A stretch of DNA of 64,000 nt. Source: Sphingomonas sp. CFBP 13720. Lineage in GTDB: Bacteria; Pseudomonadota; Alphaproteobacteria; Sphingomonadales; Sphingomonadaceae. Positions 42,935 to 51,795 of this stretch are shown one piece after another; the stretch's first letter is position 1; each line of letters begins with the position of its first letter. The position numbers and the translations under genes are program-made. The notes beneath the pieces were generated by a model. It saw only the letters and a program-made list of their open reading frames with translations. It did no database searches and was not told where the DNA came from. Where the stretch lies: assembly GCF_014842075.1 (NCBI RefSeq), contig NZ_JACYVA010000009.1, positions 62,001 to 126,000 of the forward strand. Direction: 5' to 3'.

Positions 42935-43831
42935 TCAGAGCGCCATAGCCGCCGTGGGCGCGGCGTGGAGCCTTTCGATATCGGTCCGCGGCGGTGCGCC
43001 GAATAGCCGGCGGTATTCGCGGCTGAATTGCGACGGGCTCTCATACCCGACCGCGAAGCCTGCCGTGCTCGCCGTGGCGCCCCCCATCAGCATCAGGCGC
43101 CTGGCCTCCTGCAACCGCAACTGCTTCTGATATCCGAGCGGCGTCATGCGCGTGATCGCCTTGAAGTGCGCGTGGAGCGAGGAGGGGCTCATGCCGGCCT
43201 CGGCCGCGACGTCGTCAATGCAGATCGGCGCATCGAAACGGCGGCGGATCGCGGCGATCGCGCGGCTGACCTGATTGAGATGGCTGCCAACGGTCGCGAC
43301 GTGGCGCAGCATCGGCCCGTGCGGACCGGTGAGCAGACGGTACAGGATCTCGCGCTCGATCAGCGGCGCCAGCGCGCGGATCGTCTCGGGCCGGTCGAGC
43401 AGTCCGACCAGCCGGCACGCTGCGTCGATCAGGTCGGGATCGCTTGGGTAGACGCCGAGCACCGGCAGGTCGGTGCGGGGCACCGCGCCGCCCTCGCTGA
43501 CCATGAGGTCGGCCAGCATCGCGGGATCGAGATCGATCTTGCAACAGAGATAGGGCCGCTCGGGGCTGGCATCGATGACATGGCCGACGAGCGGCAGGTC
43601 GACCGAGACCAGAAGATAATGGGCGGCATCATAGACGACGCTGTGCTCGCCGATCGACACGCGCTTCGATCCCTGGGCGATCAGGCAAAGCGAGGCCTCG
43701 TAGACGGCAGGCGTGGGGGTGCTCGGCGCGTCGGCCCGGATCAGCGACACATGCGGCATTGCCGTAGTGCATATGCCTGTGCCTGCGACATGCCGATCGA
43801 TGACGGTGGCGAGTTCTGCGATCCGGTCCAT
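42935..43831 (-). CDS. AraC family transcriptional regulator (AraC_N cupin type)
   Basis: 298 aa. The N-terminal half (LCLIAQGSKRVSIGEHSVVYDAAHYLLVS) is the AraC_N cupin; the C-terminal half has two helix-turn-helix units with ICIDDVAAEAGMSPSSLHAHFKAIT and GFAVGYESPSQFSREYRRLF. ATG 43831 is chosen because GGAAGG lies nine bases before it; an ATG at 43840 is too close to that site. It is divergent from an SDR gene about 150 bases away, and such pairs usually mean that the regulator controls the dehydrogenase. Confidence 0.9.
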   Translation of the reverse strand: MDRIAELATVIDRHVAGTGICTTAMPHVSLIRADAPSTPTPAVYEASLCLIAQGSKRVSIGEHSVVYDAAHYLLVSVDLPLVGHVIDASPERPYLCCKIDLDPAMLADLMVSEGGAVPRTDLPVLGVYPSDPDLIDAACRLVGLLDRPETIRALAPLIEREILYRLLTGPHGPMLRHVATVGSHLNQVSRAIAAIRRRFDAPICIDDVAAEAGMSPSSLHAHFKAITRMTPLGYQKQLRLQEARRLMLMGGATASTAGFAVGYESPSQFSREYRRLFGAPPRTDIERLHAAPTAAMAL

Positions 43832-43979
43832 GCCCAGCATCCTTCCGCAGCCGAGCGCTGCAGGCAAGCGTGCGGCTTCGATTCTGGAGGATCGTGCAAG
43901 GCATTCGGACGATCGCTCTACCGTCCGGCGGGGCCGTGGGAGCATCTGTCTGCCGTCACTGCAACGAAAGGACTGCATC

Positions 43980-44705
43980 ATGGCTGGAAGCATCGACAAG
44001 GTTGTCCTCATCACCGGCGCCTCGAGCGGGATCGGGGATGCAACCGCACGCGAACTGGCCAAGGCCGGTGCCCGGCTTTTCATCGGCGCGCGCCGCGGAG
44101 AGCGTTTGAAGGCGCTGGCGGAAGAATTGGGCGAGACCGTCGCCTGGCGAGAACTCGACGTCACCGATGGCGCCGACTTCGACGCGTTCGTCGAGGCCGC
44201 CGAAGCGCGGTTCGGGCGCGTCGACGTGCTGGTCAACAATGCGGGTGTGATGCCGCTGTCACCGCTCGCGGCGCTCAAGCGCGACGAGTGGAAGCGGATG
44301 GTCGACGTCAACATCCACGGTGTCCTCAACGGCATCGCGGCGGTCCTGCCGCGGCTCGTGGCGCAGCAGGGCGGCCATGTCGTCAACGTCGCCTCGGTCG
44401 CCGCGCACATGGTCATGCCCACCGCTGCCGTCTATTGCGGCACCAAGCATGCGGTGCGCGCGATCACCGAGGGGTTGCGGCAGGAGCATGACGAGATCCG
44501 CTCGACGCTGATCTCGCCGGGCGTGGTCGCCACCGAATTGGGACACGACATCACCGATCCCGACGTGGCGGCGGCGTTGACGGGATGGCGGAAGAAGGCA
44601 TTGACGCCGGACGCGATCGCGCGGGCCGTCCGCTATGCGCTGGAGCAGCCCGAGGGCGTCGACATCAACGAGATCATCGTCCGTCCGACCGCGGCGGATA
44701 TGTGA
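43980..44705 (+). CDS. Short-chain dehydrogenase/reductase
   Basis: 241 aa, classical SDR. It has the cofactor motif TGASSGIG (12-19), VLVNNAGVM and the catalytic YCGTK (Y-x3-K), with the Ser in NVASVAAH. AAAGGA precedes the ATG. It is divergent from the AraC regulator. Related pairs in alphaproteobacteria act on small aldehydes or ketones, but the substrate cannot be read from sequence. Confidence 0.9.
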   Translation: MAGSIDKVVLITGASSGIGDATARELAKAGARLFIGARRGERLKALAEELGETVAWRELDVTDGADFDAFVEAAEARFGRVDVLVNNAGVMPLSPLAALKRDEWKRMVDVNIHGVLNGIAAVLPRLVAQQGGHVVNVASVAAHMVMPTAAVYCGTKHAVRAITEGLRQEHDEIRSTLISPGVVATELGHDITDPDVAAALTGWRKKALTPDAIARAVRYALEQPEGVDINEIIVRPTAADM

Positions 44706-44750
44706 GGGCAGGGGCGTGCCGGTGGTGTAGCCGGCACGCTCCTGTAGCGG

Positions 44751-45086
44751 TCATGCCGTCCGTCCGACCGCGGCTTCGCGCTTGCGATGCAGCAAGCGAC
44801 CGGACATCGTGGCGAGCCGCTCGCGATCGCCATCGTCGCAGATCATGCCGTCGCTGATATAGCGTTCCGCCATCAGTCGCATCTCGTAGGCGGTCCAGCG
44901 CGGCATGATCGTCGCCATATTCTGCTCGAACCCGCTCGGGTCGTCGCCGCCATAGACGATTGAGCGGCCGAGGATAAGGGTCGGGCTTGAGGACGGCATA
45001 GCGCCCGTCACCGATGATGGGCGACCATGACGTATCCCGACCCGTGCATTCACCCTGTGAATCGCTAGATAATCCGCCGCAGCCAT
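44751..45086 (-). CDS. Hypothetical protein, possibly a gene remnant
   Basis: A 111-aa frame with no family I recognise. The C-terminal half (QNMATIMPRWTAYEMRLMAERYISDGM) looks like real protein, while the first 30 residues do not, and no ribosome site precedes 45086 or the internal ATG at 44999. It may be the end of a longer gene that has decayed, or a short gene starting inside. Confidence 0.3.
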   Translation of the reverse strand: MAAADYLAIHRVNARVGIRHGRPSSVTGAMPSSSPTLILGRSIVYGGDDPSGFEQNMATIMPRWTAYEMRLMAERYISDGMICDDGDRERLATMSGRLLHRKREAAVGRTA

Positions 45087-45106
45087 TTTTCGCTTCCGAT
45101 TAAACC

Positions 45107-45625
45107 TCAGCTATCGCGCTTTTGTCCGATCGGGTCAGAGCGTTGCGCTAACTCGTTGATCTGAACGTTCGAGCCATGTGCTATCACGAGTCCGTCGCCC
45201 TTCGGGACGAGGACGAGTGACATGCGGTCGCGGCTTGGCGGCATCTGCTCGCCAAAGGGGGTTTTGAACGCCCCTACTGACCACCGAATGACGGCCACCA
45301 CGGTGTCTTCGGAAAGTACAACAACGGACTCAACGGTTTCGAGCGTCAAAGGCACGCCCCTGAACATGATGTCGAAGTAGGCGCGATGCGCACGGTCGAC
45401 CTGCGCCTTGCCCTGCCAGTGCATGCCAACGATGTTCACCCAATGCACATCTTCAACGTACAGTTTGGCCATCGCGTCCATGTCTGAGGCGTTCCAGGCA
45501 GCGGCGTATCGATCTACCAATTGCCGCACCCTGTCGGAGTTACTACTCTGCATCGCTGCATTCGCCTCACTGCTCATCAATGGTCCTACCGCAAGAAGCC
45601 CCAATATCGTATGTCGCCGGTCCAT
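45107..45625 (-). CDS. Exported SnoaL/NTF2-like protein
   Basis: 172 aa. A signal peptide (LLAVGPLMSSEANA) is followed by the SgcJ/EcaC-type NTF2 pattern: VRQLVDRYAAAWNASDMDAMAKLYVEDVHWVN, then a beta-sheet cone. The fold binds small molecules and some members are isomerases or hydrolases. GAGGAAGCG precedes the ATG. The next gene downstream on this strand is the hypothetical at 44751-45086, and an AraC regulator lies upstream on the same strand. Confidence 0.78.
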   Translation of the reverse strand: MDRRHTILGLLAVGPLMSSEANAAMQSSNSDRVRQLVDRYAAAWNASDMDAMAKLYVEDVHWVNIVGMHWQGKAQVDRAHRAYFDIMFRGVPLTLETVESVVVLSEDTVVAVIRWSVGAFKTPFGEQMPPSRDRMSLVLVPKGDGLVIAHGSNVQINELAQRSDPIGQKRDS

Positions 45626-45689
45626 GTCGCTTCCTCGATCGCCGCGACCGGGTTAGCTACGGTGCGATGGCGGCGATTGAACAAAAGCG

Positions 45690-46484
45690 TCATCGCCCCT
45701 GTAACCATTCCGCGAAGAAACTGGCCGGAGCGTTTCCGGCTAATGCGCGGCAATCACGCACGAAATGGGCCTGATCGGCGTAGCCTGCTTGATGGACCAA
45801 TTCCGTCCAGGTTTTAAATGGAAGGCGAACCTTTGCTTCGAGCACGGCATTGAGGCGTACGGTTCGCGCGAACAGCTTCGGCGTCAGGCCGACCTGCTGT
45901 TCGAACCTGCGGGTGAACTGTCGATCGCTGAGTTCGGCCCGGCGAGCCAGAGCACGAATGCTCAACTGTCCCCCTGCACGCTGCAACGCCGCAGCGGAAT
46001 GCGCTATCAGATCGACGGGCGACGACAGGTCAAGTTTGCGTATCAACCAATGTTCTGCAGCTCTTACGCGCCCGTCAAAATCGCTCGCCAGCATGACCCC
46101 GTCGCGGAGCCCGGTGGCGGCTTCGCCGATCACGTCTTCGATCGCGACGCCTTCATTGACCAACGTGGTCATCGGAATGCCAAAAAGGGCGTTGAAGCCG
46201 CCAGGCTGAAACCGGATCGTGAAAACGTGAAGGTTGCCGGACAGGATAAGACGAGTTCGCCGATAGCTCTGAGGGCCGACAACCACGACAGGAGGTGCCG
46301 CTGACGGCGCGCCATCATCGTGGGATACCCAGTACCGGTTCTGCAGATAGAATTCGATGAACTGATCTGGTCTCGCCGGTAACGGCGACGTCACAACGTC
46401 TGCGCCAAGCTGCGCATGCCGCTCCGCAAAGGAGCGTACGATGCGCCTTAGACTCGCGTTTGCTCGGCGTTGATCGACCACCAT
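45690..46484 (-). CDS. AraC family transcriptional regulator
   Basis: 264 aa. The C-terminal third has the AraC helix-turn-helix pair: LSIRALARRAELSDRQFTRRFEQQVGLTPKLFAR and HQAGYADQAHFVRDCRALAG. The N-terminal part (about 1-150) has a beta-rich form typical of the DUF6597-type sensor found with this class (IRFQPGGFNALFG). Ribosome site is weak. It lies 64 bases upstream of the NTF2-like gene on the same strand and may control it. Confidence 0.85.
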   Translation of the reverse strand: MVVDQRRANASLRRIVRSFAERHAQLGADVVTSPLPARPDQFIEFYLQNRYWVSHDDGAPSAAPPVVVVGPQSYRRTRLILSGNLHVFTIRFQPGGFNALFGIPMTTLVNEGVAIEDVIGEAATGLRDGVMLASDFDGRVRAAEHWLIRKLDLSSPVDLIAHSAAALQRAGGQLSIRALARRAELSDRQFTRRFEQQVGLTPKLFARTVRLNAVLEAKVRLPFKTWTELVHQAGYADQAHFVRDCRALAGNAPASFFAEWLQGR

Positions 46485-46701
46485 GCCGCATCATTGCGCA
46501 ACCCACGCGCGCGTCAACGCCCCGCGTATTTTGATGAGCGGACGTCCGCTAACCGGAAAGCGTGAGCTGAATGGAATGACCGCTTCTGGGTCGAAGCGGT
46601 TGGAGGGTACGGTATCTGCGTCCGGCCAACTGGCGTCATTCATTTAATGCGCTGGCGTAGTCATAAGCGGACAATCGATCACGACGGGATCCCGCAAAAG
46701 T

Positions 46702-46880
46702 ATGTCTCTCATCGATCGGCTCGAACTCTCGGTGCCCCTGATCCAGGCGCCGATGGCAGGCGTCGCCACACCTCCGCTGGCGGCAGCGGTATCCGGGTCG
46801 GGAGGCTTGGGATCGATCGGAGTGGGCGCGACCGACGCGGCCGGCGCACGAGCGATGTTCGAGAAGGTGCGCACTTGTCG
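46702..46880 (+). pseudogene. Nitronate monooxygenase N-terminal remnant
   Basis: The frame opens MSLIDRLELSVPLIQAPMAG and continues GSGGLGSIGVGATDAAGARAMFEKVR, a clear nitronate monooxygenase (2-nitropropane dioxygenase) N-terminus with its FMN-binding QAPMAG. After about 57 residues similarity ends and the frame stops at 46974, so about 80 percent of the gene is gone. Confidence 0.7.
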
Positions 46881-46966
46881 TTCCCGTCCGACGAACCGGC
46901 AAACCTGCCAGCCGGACGTGCGGCGCGCCTGTGCCCGAACTGCGCATCGCACGTCAGCCCACAAAG

Positions 46967-46986
46967 TATGTTAGCATGCTAACATA
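46967..46986. promoter_or_regulatory. Perfect 20-base palindrome upstream of DUF2231 gene
   Basis: TATGTTAGCATGCTAACATA is a perfect palindrome, 78 bases before the DUF2231 start. Its form (TTAGCATGCTAA core) is like sites of dimeric MarR or TetR-type repressors. It probably controls the DUF2231/sorbosone dehydrogenase-like pair. Confidence 0.5.
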
Positions 46987-47063
46987 TTAAGGTCAGCCCG
47001 TTCCCGGAACTGTCGTCATCACCGCTCGTACTTCGGGGAACGGTACGGTGAGGGACGCAGATA

Positions 47064-47510
47064 ATGGCCAAGAGCGTTAATCCGGCCCCGATCAGACTGG
47101 TCGGGCACAGGGCGCATCCGCTGTATCCGGCACTTTTGCCAGTTCCGATCGTCTGCTTCGTCGGCGCGTTGATTACCGACCTCGCCTACATTGCCAGCGC
47201 CGAGATGATGTGGCTCGACTTCTCGTCGTGGCTCCTCCTCGCCGGCCTGATCGGGGGCGGGGTCGCGGGCGTGTTGCTGATCGTCGAACTGGTCCGTGCG
47301 AAGGATCGGCGCGCGCTCTTGCCACACTTCCTCCTGCTGCTCGCGGCATGGGTAGTCGAGGTCTTCAACTCGTTCATCCATGCACGCGACGGGTGGACCG
47401 CCGTGGTGCCGGCGGGGCTGTCGCTTTCCATCGTCGCGTCGGTGCTGGGGTTGTTGGCCGGATGGGCATGGCAATCCGCGTATCGCCGTTCGATGGAGAT
47501 CGTATCATGA
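47064..47510 (+). CDS. DUF2231 membrane protein
   Basis: 148 aa with four hydrophobic helices. HPLYPALLPVPIVCFVGALITDLAY is the typical DUF2231 opening. The stop overlaps the start of the next gene (ATGA), so the two form an operon; DUF2231 proteins are often found with PQQ or heme redox genes, as here. ATG 47064 has no strong ribosome site. Confidence 0.82.
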   Translation: MAKSVNPAPIRLVGHRAHPLYPALLPVPIVCFVGALITDLAYIASAEMMWLDFSSWLLLAGLIGGGVAGVLLIVELVRAKDRRALLPHFLLLLAAWVVEVFNSFIHARDGWTAVVPAGLSLSIVASVLGLLAGWAWQSAYRRSMEIVS

Positions 47511-48874
47511 GCCGCACCTTGGTCGCGACCGTCTGCCTGCTGTCGCTTGCTGCTTGCGGCAGCGATCAGGCGATCGATCCGAACAGCCAATATGGAGCCG
47601 ATCCAGTACTGCCCCCGCCGCACGAGCAACTCGTGGCCGATGTCGGCGTGTTCGAGACAGTCGGCTGGCAGCCTGGCGAGACGCCGACGGTCCCTGCCGG
47701 GTTCCGGATCGCCGCGGTCGCACAGGGATTGTCCAATCCGCGGAACGTGCTGGCGCTGCCCAATGGCGACATTCTGATCGTCGAGTCCCGCAACGAGGGT
47801 GGTGAACCGGTGCAACGGCCCAAGGATCCGATCCGGGACTGGATCATGTCGCGGGCGCATTCGCAGACCGAGAGCGGGCAGGCACCGTCGGCCAGCAACC
47901 GCATCACGCTGATCCGGGACGCGAACGGCGACGGGCGGCCCGAACTCCGATCCGTGCTGGTCGACAAACTGAACGCGCCGTTCGGGATAGCCGTGCTCGA
48001 TGGCTATCTGTTCGTTGCGAATACCGACGCGATCGTCCGGTATCCGTTCACGCCGGGCGATACGCGGATAACCGCATCGGGCGTAAAGCTGGTCGACCTG
48101 CCCGCCGGCTCGATCAACCATCACTGGACCAAGAGCCTGACGGCAAGCCCGGACGGGTCGCGGTTTTTCGTCAGCGTCGGTTCGAACAGCAATGCGATGG
48201 AACGCGGGTCCGATGCCGAACGCGACCGGGCGGCGATCCACGAAGTGGACCCGCGAACCGGCCTGATGAAGACGTTCGCGACCGGCCTGCGCAACCCCAA
48301 CGGCCTTACCTTCTACCCGGGATCGAATACCTTGTGGACGGTGGTCAACGAGCGTGACGAGCTTGGCCCCGATCTCGTCCCCGATTACATGACGTCGGTT
48401 CGGCCGGGCGGCTTCTATGGCTGGCCCTACAGCTATTATGGTCAGCATGTGGACCCGCGTGTGCGGCCACAGCATCCCGAACTAGTCGCCCGCGCAATCC
48501 GGCCCGACTATGCACTGGGTTCGCACGTCGCGGCACTTGGGCTGACCTTCTATACGGGTGCGAGCTTCCCGGATCGTTTTCGCGGCGGCGCGTTCGTCGG
48601 CGAGCACGGCAGTTGGAACCGCACCGATCCGCATGGCTACAAGGTCGCGTTCATCGCGTTCCGCGGTGGGCGCCCCACCGGCATTCCGCAGGACTTCGTG
48701 ACGGGCTTCCTCAAGGACGGAAAGGCGCACGGCCGCCCCGTCGGGGTAACGGTCGACCGGACCGGCGCGTTGCTGGTCGCGGACGACGTGGGCAACACTG
48801 TCTGGCGCGTGAGCCATACCGGCAATCAGGTGGCGTCGCGATCACCGGCAACGTCTACACCGGAACGGCGCTAA
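47507..48874 (+). CDS. Sorbosone dehydrogenase-like / PQQ-type beta-propeller lipoprotein
   Basis: 455 aa. The N-terminus (LVATVCLLSLAAC) is a lipoprotein signal with LAAC. The body is a six-blade propeller of the GDH/L-sorbosone dehydrogenase type: GFRIAAVAQGLSNPRNVLALPNGDILIVES, FATGLRNPNGLTF, YGWPYSYYG, GAFVGEHGSWNR. It would oxidise an aldose or related sugar in the periplasm with PQQ, though many relatives have no tested activity. Coupled to the DUF2231 membrane protein, which could pass electrons to the respiratory chain; that is inference. Confidence 0.85.
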   Translation: MSRTLVATVCLLSLAACGSDQAIDPNSQYGADPVLPPPHEQLVADVGVFETVGWQPGETPTVPAGFRIAAVAQGLSNPRNVLALPNGDILIVESRNEGGEPVQRPKDPIRDWIMSRAHSQTESGQAPSASNRITLIRDANGDGRPELRSVLVDKLNAPFGIAVLDGYLFVANTDAIVRYPFTPGDTRITASGVKLVDLPAGSINHHWTKSLTASPDGSRFFVSVGSNSNAMERGSDAERDRAAIHEVDPRTGLMKTFATGLRNPNGLTFYPGSNTLWTVVNERDELGPDLVPDYMTSVRPGGFYGWPYSYYGQHVDPRVRPQHPELVARAIRPDYALGSHVAALGLTFYTGASFPDRFRGGAFVGEHGSWNRTDPHGYKVAFIAFRGGRPTGIPQDFVTGFLKDGKAHGRPVGVTVDRTGALLVADDVGNTVWRVSHTGNQVASRSPATSTPERR

Positions 48875-49015
48875 CCGATCGGGGGTGTCGTGACCGGCGC
48901 GATCGCGAAGTCGATCATTGCCTCGCGACGACCGGTCGGGCTGTCGCTGGCAGTATCGTCATTCGACCGGTCCTGAGTCCTGTCCGGCTGCCTTGCGATC
49001 TTCGGAGAATGTCCA

Positions 49016-49504
49016 TCACGACGATTCGAACAGGTTTTCCAGCAGGACCGGCGAAAAGTTGTGAACGTCCACGCCCACGTCGAACTGGCGCGGCATCGGT
49101 TTGAGCCTGCCATGGCTATGGCCGTGCAGGTTCAGGGCGCCGCGATGCTGCCCATTCCAGCTTCGGAAGGGGTAGTGGCACAGGACAAGGCGTCGGTCGT
49201 CCACCTCGACCTCCGCGTAATCTCCGGTGCTGGCCCAGCCGTCCGCAGCGAGCGTCGCATCCGGGTCGTTATTCCCGCGCAGAAGGTGCTTGGTGCCGTT
49301 CAGCCGCGCGAGCAACCCGGCCACGTCGGCAGGTCGGCGCGCCACGTCGCCAAGGTGCCACACCGTGTCGCCGATGCCAACGACGGCATTCCAGCGCTCG
49401 ACCAATTCCTCATCCATGGCGGCGGCGTTGGCAAATGGCCGCCGCGCGATGTTGATGGTGCGGTGATCGCCGAAATGCGTATCGGCGGTGAAAAACACGC
49501 TCAC
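49016..49504 (-). CDS. Metallophosphoesterase
   Basis: 162 aa with the calcineurin-like motifs in order: FFTADTHFGD, DTVWHLGDVA, RGNNDPD, LVLCHYPF and LNLHGHSHG. It would hydrolyse a phosphoester with two metal ions. The start is probably GTG 49504, as family members begin MSVFFTADTHFGD; the longer frame to 49651 does not look like protein and has no ribosome site. Confidence 0.82.
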   Translation of the reverse strand: MSVFFTADTHFGDHRTINIARRPFANAAAMDEELVERWNAVVGIGDTVWHLGDVARRPADVAGLLARLNGTKHLLRGNNDPDATLAADGWASTGDYAEVEVDDRRLVLCHYPFRSWNGQHRGALNLHGHSHGRLKPMPRQFDVGVDVHNFSPVLLENLFESS

Positions 49505-49711
49505 GAACGGAATGATGTCAGCATTCGGATCATCGGCACTCAACCATAACTGGTGACAAAGGTTCGCCTTGATCTTGTCGACGCGACGCGGACGACCGCG
49601 TGCTTCCAAGAAACCAGCCAAGCCATCGTAAATGCCGCCTTCGGGGTCCATCCGAATCCGGTACGCGCCGCGACCATCGCTGCGGGAAGGTCGCGAAATC
49701 CGCGATCACCG

Positions 49712-49765
49712 CATCGTCGTAGAACGTGTTCGAACCATCATCGTCGTAGAACGTGTTCGAACCAT
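49712..49765. repeat. Two exact tandem copies of a 27-base unit
   Basis: The unit begins CATCGTCGTAGAACGTGTTC and ends GAACCAT; copies at 49712-49738 and 49739-49765 are identical. The unit length is a multiple of three. Read on the minus strand it gives GSNTFYDDD in one frame, but no gene with a start is evident. Confidence 0.9.
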
Positions 49766-49805
49766 CCTGCCCGGACGCTTACGGCCCAAAGCCGATCGCT
49801 ACGCT

Positions 49806-50006
49806 CTATCGGGCGTTCTTCTTGCCGGTTTGCTGTTCCGCTGCTTCGTCCAACTTGGCGCGATCATTGCCGACGCGGGCAATCAGTTCACGCGCCTGCT
49901 CCTGTGTGATCCCGTGCTTCTGAGCGAAATACGCAACCTCGTACGGCTCGCCGCCGGCAACTCGGCTGCGATCCTGTTGACCTTGCTTTGTTTTATCGTC
50001 GACCAT
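49806..50006 (-). CDS. DUF3606 family small protein
   Basis: 66 aa. The family pattern is clear: DRSRVAGGEPYEVAYFAQKH, then GITQEQARELIARVGNDRAKL. DUF3606 proteins are short, soluble, helical and of unknown function, common in sphingomonads and rhizobia, sometimes under stress control. AGGAGA precedes the ATG. Confidence 0.85.
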   Translation of the reverse strand: MVDDKTKQGQQDRSRVAGGEPYEVAYFAQKHGITQEQARELIARVGNDRAKLDEAAEQQTGKKNAR

Positions 50007-50831
50007 GATAATCTCCTGCGATCAAGCCGGAACGTGTTGTTGCCGCGATTGCTCCCTCGGAACCTGCCATTCGGCAGAAGCGGTTCAAAGGGGTTGATCG
50101 ATGTTATTGAAGCAGTCGACTGGCCGCATGAACCAGTATTCGGAACGTGTGAAGCAAGTTTGGCGGTCGGGCGTCCGTGAAAGCTTCGGACTATTTCTAT
50201 GACAGCCGGAGTGACAGGATCATCTTCGGCGAACCGCGTCGCGTTCGCCGATCGCATGGTTCGGGAAGCGATGACGCGTCGGTGTCAGCCCTTGGGCGTG
50301 ATCCATGCCGAGATTGGCGTGACCGACTTTCCCGGTGCCGGCTCGCCGATATCGACGCGGTCCTCCTTGACCATCTCGCCCGTCTGGAGCGTGAAGGATT
50401 TGCATGGCTTCGGCATCCGTCCGAAATATGTTTCTGGACAGGCTGGCCGGTGGTCGAGTCCATGATCGTCGTGGTTATCGGCATCGCGTGCCGATACTGG
50501 CGTCGGCAGTTTTGTTTCCACCCCCATATCGTCGAATTTGCGACGGAACCACGCCCGGGTGCATCGGCGGACGAGCTGGATGCCCCCCGTCCGTACGACG
50601 TTCGTATCTGGAGCAGCGCCGGCGGCATAGGCCCTGCGGCAGGCCGTGCGCAACTCTGCATGCGCGAAGGGGATCGAGGTCGGGCGATGCTGAACGAAGG
50701 TCCCCGTTCGGAAAACACAACCTCGCACACGGCGGGCGGATGCTGGGTCGTCACCCCGAGAAGCTGTCGGTAGGCTGGTAACTGGTACAGGCAGCTTTTA
50801 ACGCGAACTGTCAGTTTTGCAGGAGACGATG
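50007..50831. other. 825-base region without a recognisable gene
   Basis: Several overlapping frames of 60-200 codons exist on both strands but none has a good ribosome site, a typical amino acid composition or a family I know. One minus-strand stretch (about 50285-50480: MPKPCKSFTLQTGEMVKEDR) is the most protein-like and may be a remnant. The nicotinamidase ribosome site AGGAGA is at the right end. Confidence 0.4.
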
Positions 50832-51485
50832 ATGGGTATTGAGCAGTTCACGGGGGACGAAGCCATCACGGGTTCGGATGCTCTCATCATCGTTGATCCG
50901 CAAATCGACTTTTGTCCCGGAGGCCGGCTGGCAGTTACGGGTGGAAACGAGATCATGGCCGGTATCGAGATACTCGCCCCGCGGTTCCGGCACGTGGTCG
51001 TAACGCAGGACTGGCATCCGGCCGGCCACCTGTCTTTTGCAAGCAGCCATCCCGGCAGGCAGCCATTCAAGACGGTAACGATGCCGTATGGCGAGCAGGT
51101 CCTGTGGCCTGATCACTGCGTCCAGGGGACGGCGGGCGCCGAGTTCCATCCCGGCGTGCAGGGCGCCATCACCCGCGCGCACCTGATCGTCCGTAAAGGC
51201 TACAATGCACAGGTCGATTCCTATTCAGCCTTTTTCGAGAATGACAAGGCAACGAAAACGGGGCTGGCTGGCTATCTACGCGACAAGCAGGTTCATCGGT
51301 GCGTGTTTGTCGGGCTGGCTTATGATTTCTGCGTTGCTTGGTCGGCGCTCGATGCGCGGCGTGAGGGCTTTGAAGCATCTATTTTGACGGACTATACACG
51401 AGCGATCGCAATGCCAGTGCGTGGTGGGACCACAGTGGACGTGGCAGAGGCACAGTTCCGCGCGGCAGGCGTCCGGTTATTCTAA
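50832..51485 (+). CDS. pncA: Nicotinamidase
   Basis: 217 aa isochorismatase-fold enzyme that converts nicotinamide to nicotinate in NAD salvage. The catalytic Asp is in ALIIVDPQIDFCPGG, metal ligands in TQDWHPAGH, Lys in IVRKGYNAQVDSYSAF and the nucleophilic Cys in GLAYDFCVAWSALDA. Two ATGs (50829, 50832) follow AGGAGACG; the second has the better spacing. It stands alone between unassigned regions. Confidence 0.9.
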   Translation: MGIEQFTGDEAITGSDALIIVDPQIDFCPGGRLAVTGGNEIMAGIEILAPRFRHVVVTQDWHPAGHLSFASSHPGRQPFKTVTMPYGEQVLWPDHCVQGTAGAEFHPGVQGAITRAHLIVRKGYNAQVDSYSAFFENDKATKTGLAGYLRDKQVHRCVFVGLAYDFCVAWSALDARREGFEASILTDYTRAIAMPVRGGTTVDVAEAQFRAAGVRLF

Positions 51486-51795
51486 CCGGTGGAGATACTT
51501 CGAAAGGGGGCACTTGCGGCACCTTTCGCCTCTAACATCCGAAGTTCGTTCATTTTATTGAACGCCAGCTTGTGGCCCCCGAACAAGCTTTCGGCAGTGC
51601 GGCAGATGGGAGGAAAGTTGCTCATCATCGATGGTGCCCGACCCGCGCTTGGACGATCCGGTCGAAGAGCAGAGCGCGAAGGTGATCTCAAACAAGTCAC
51701 CGCTTACGAACCGACGGACGCCGTCGGTGCCTTCGACAAAAGCGAACGTCACTGTCCGCGCAAGCCGCGGCGGGCAGACAGGCTGCTTTGGAAGT
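51486..51795. other. 310-base region between pncA and fbp
   Basis: The two flanking genes converge here. Frames on both strands run into the fbp gene and lack ribosome sites. I see no gene and no clear terminator hairpin. Confidence 0.4.

Noticed and set aside
49553..49909. 118-codon plus-strand frame including the 27-base repeat
   Set aside because: Overlaps the DUF3606 gene and consists partly of repeat translation; no ribosome site.
50177..50773. 198-codon plus-strand frame
   Set aside because: No ribosome site, competing frames of similar length on both strands, no recognisable family.
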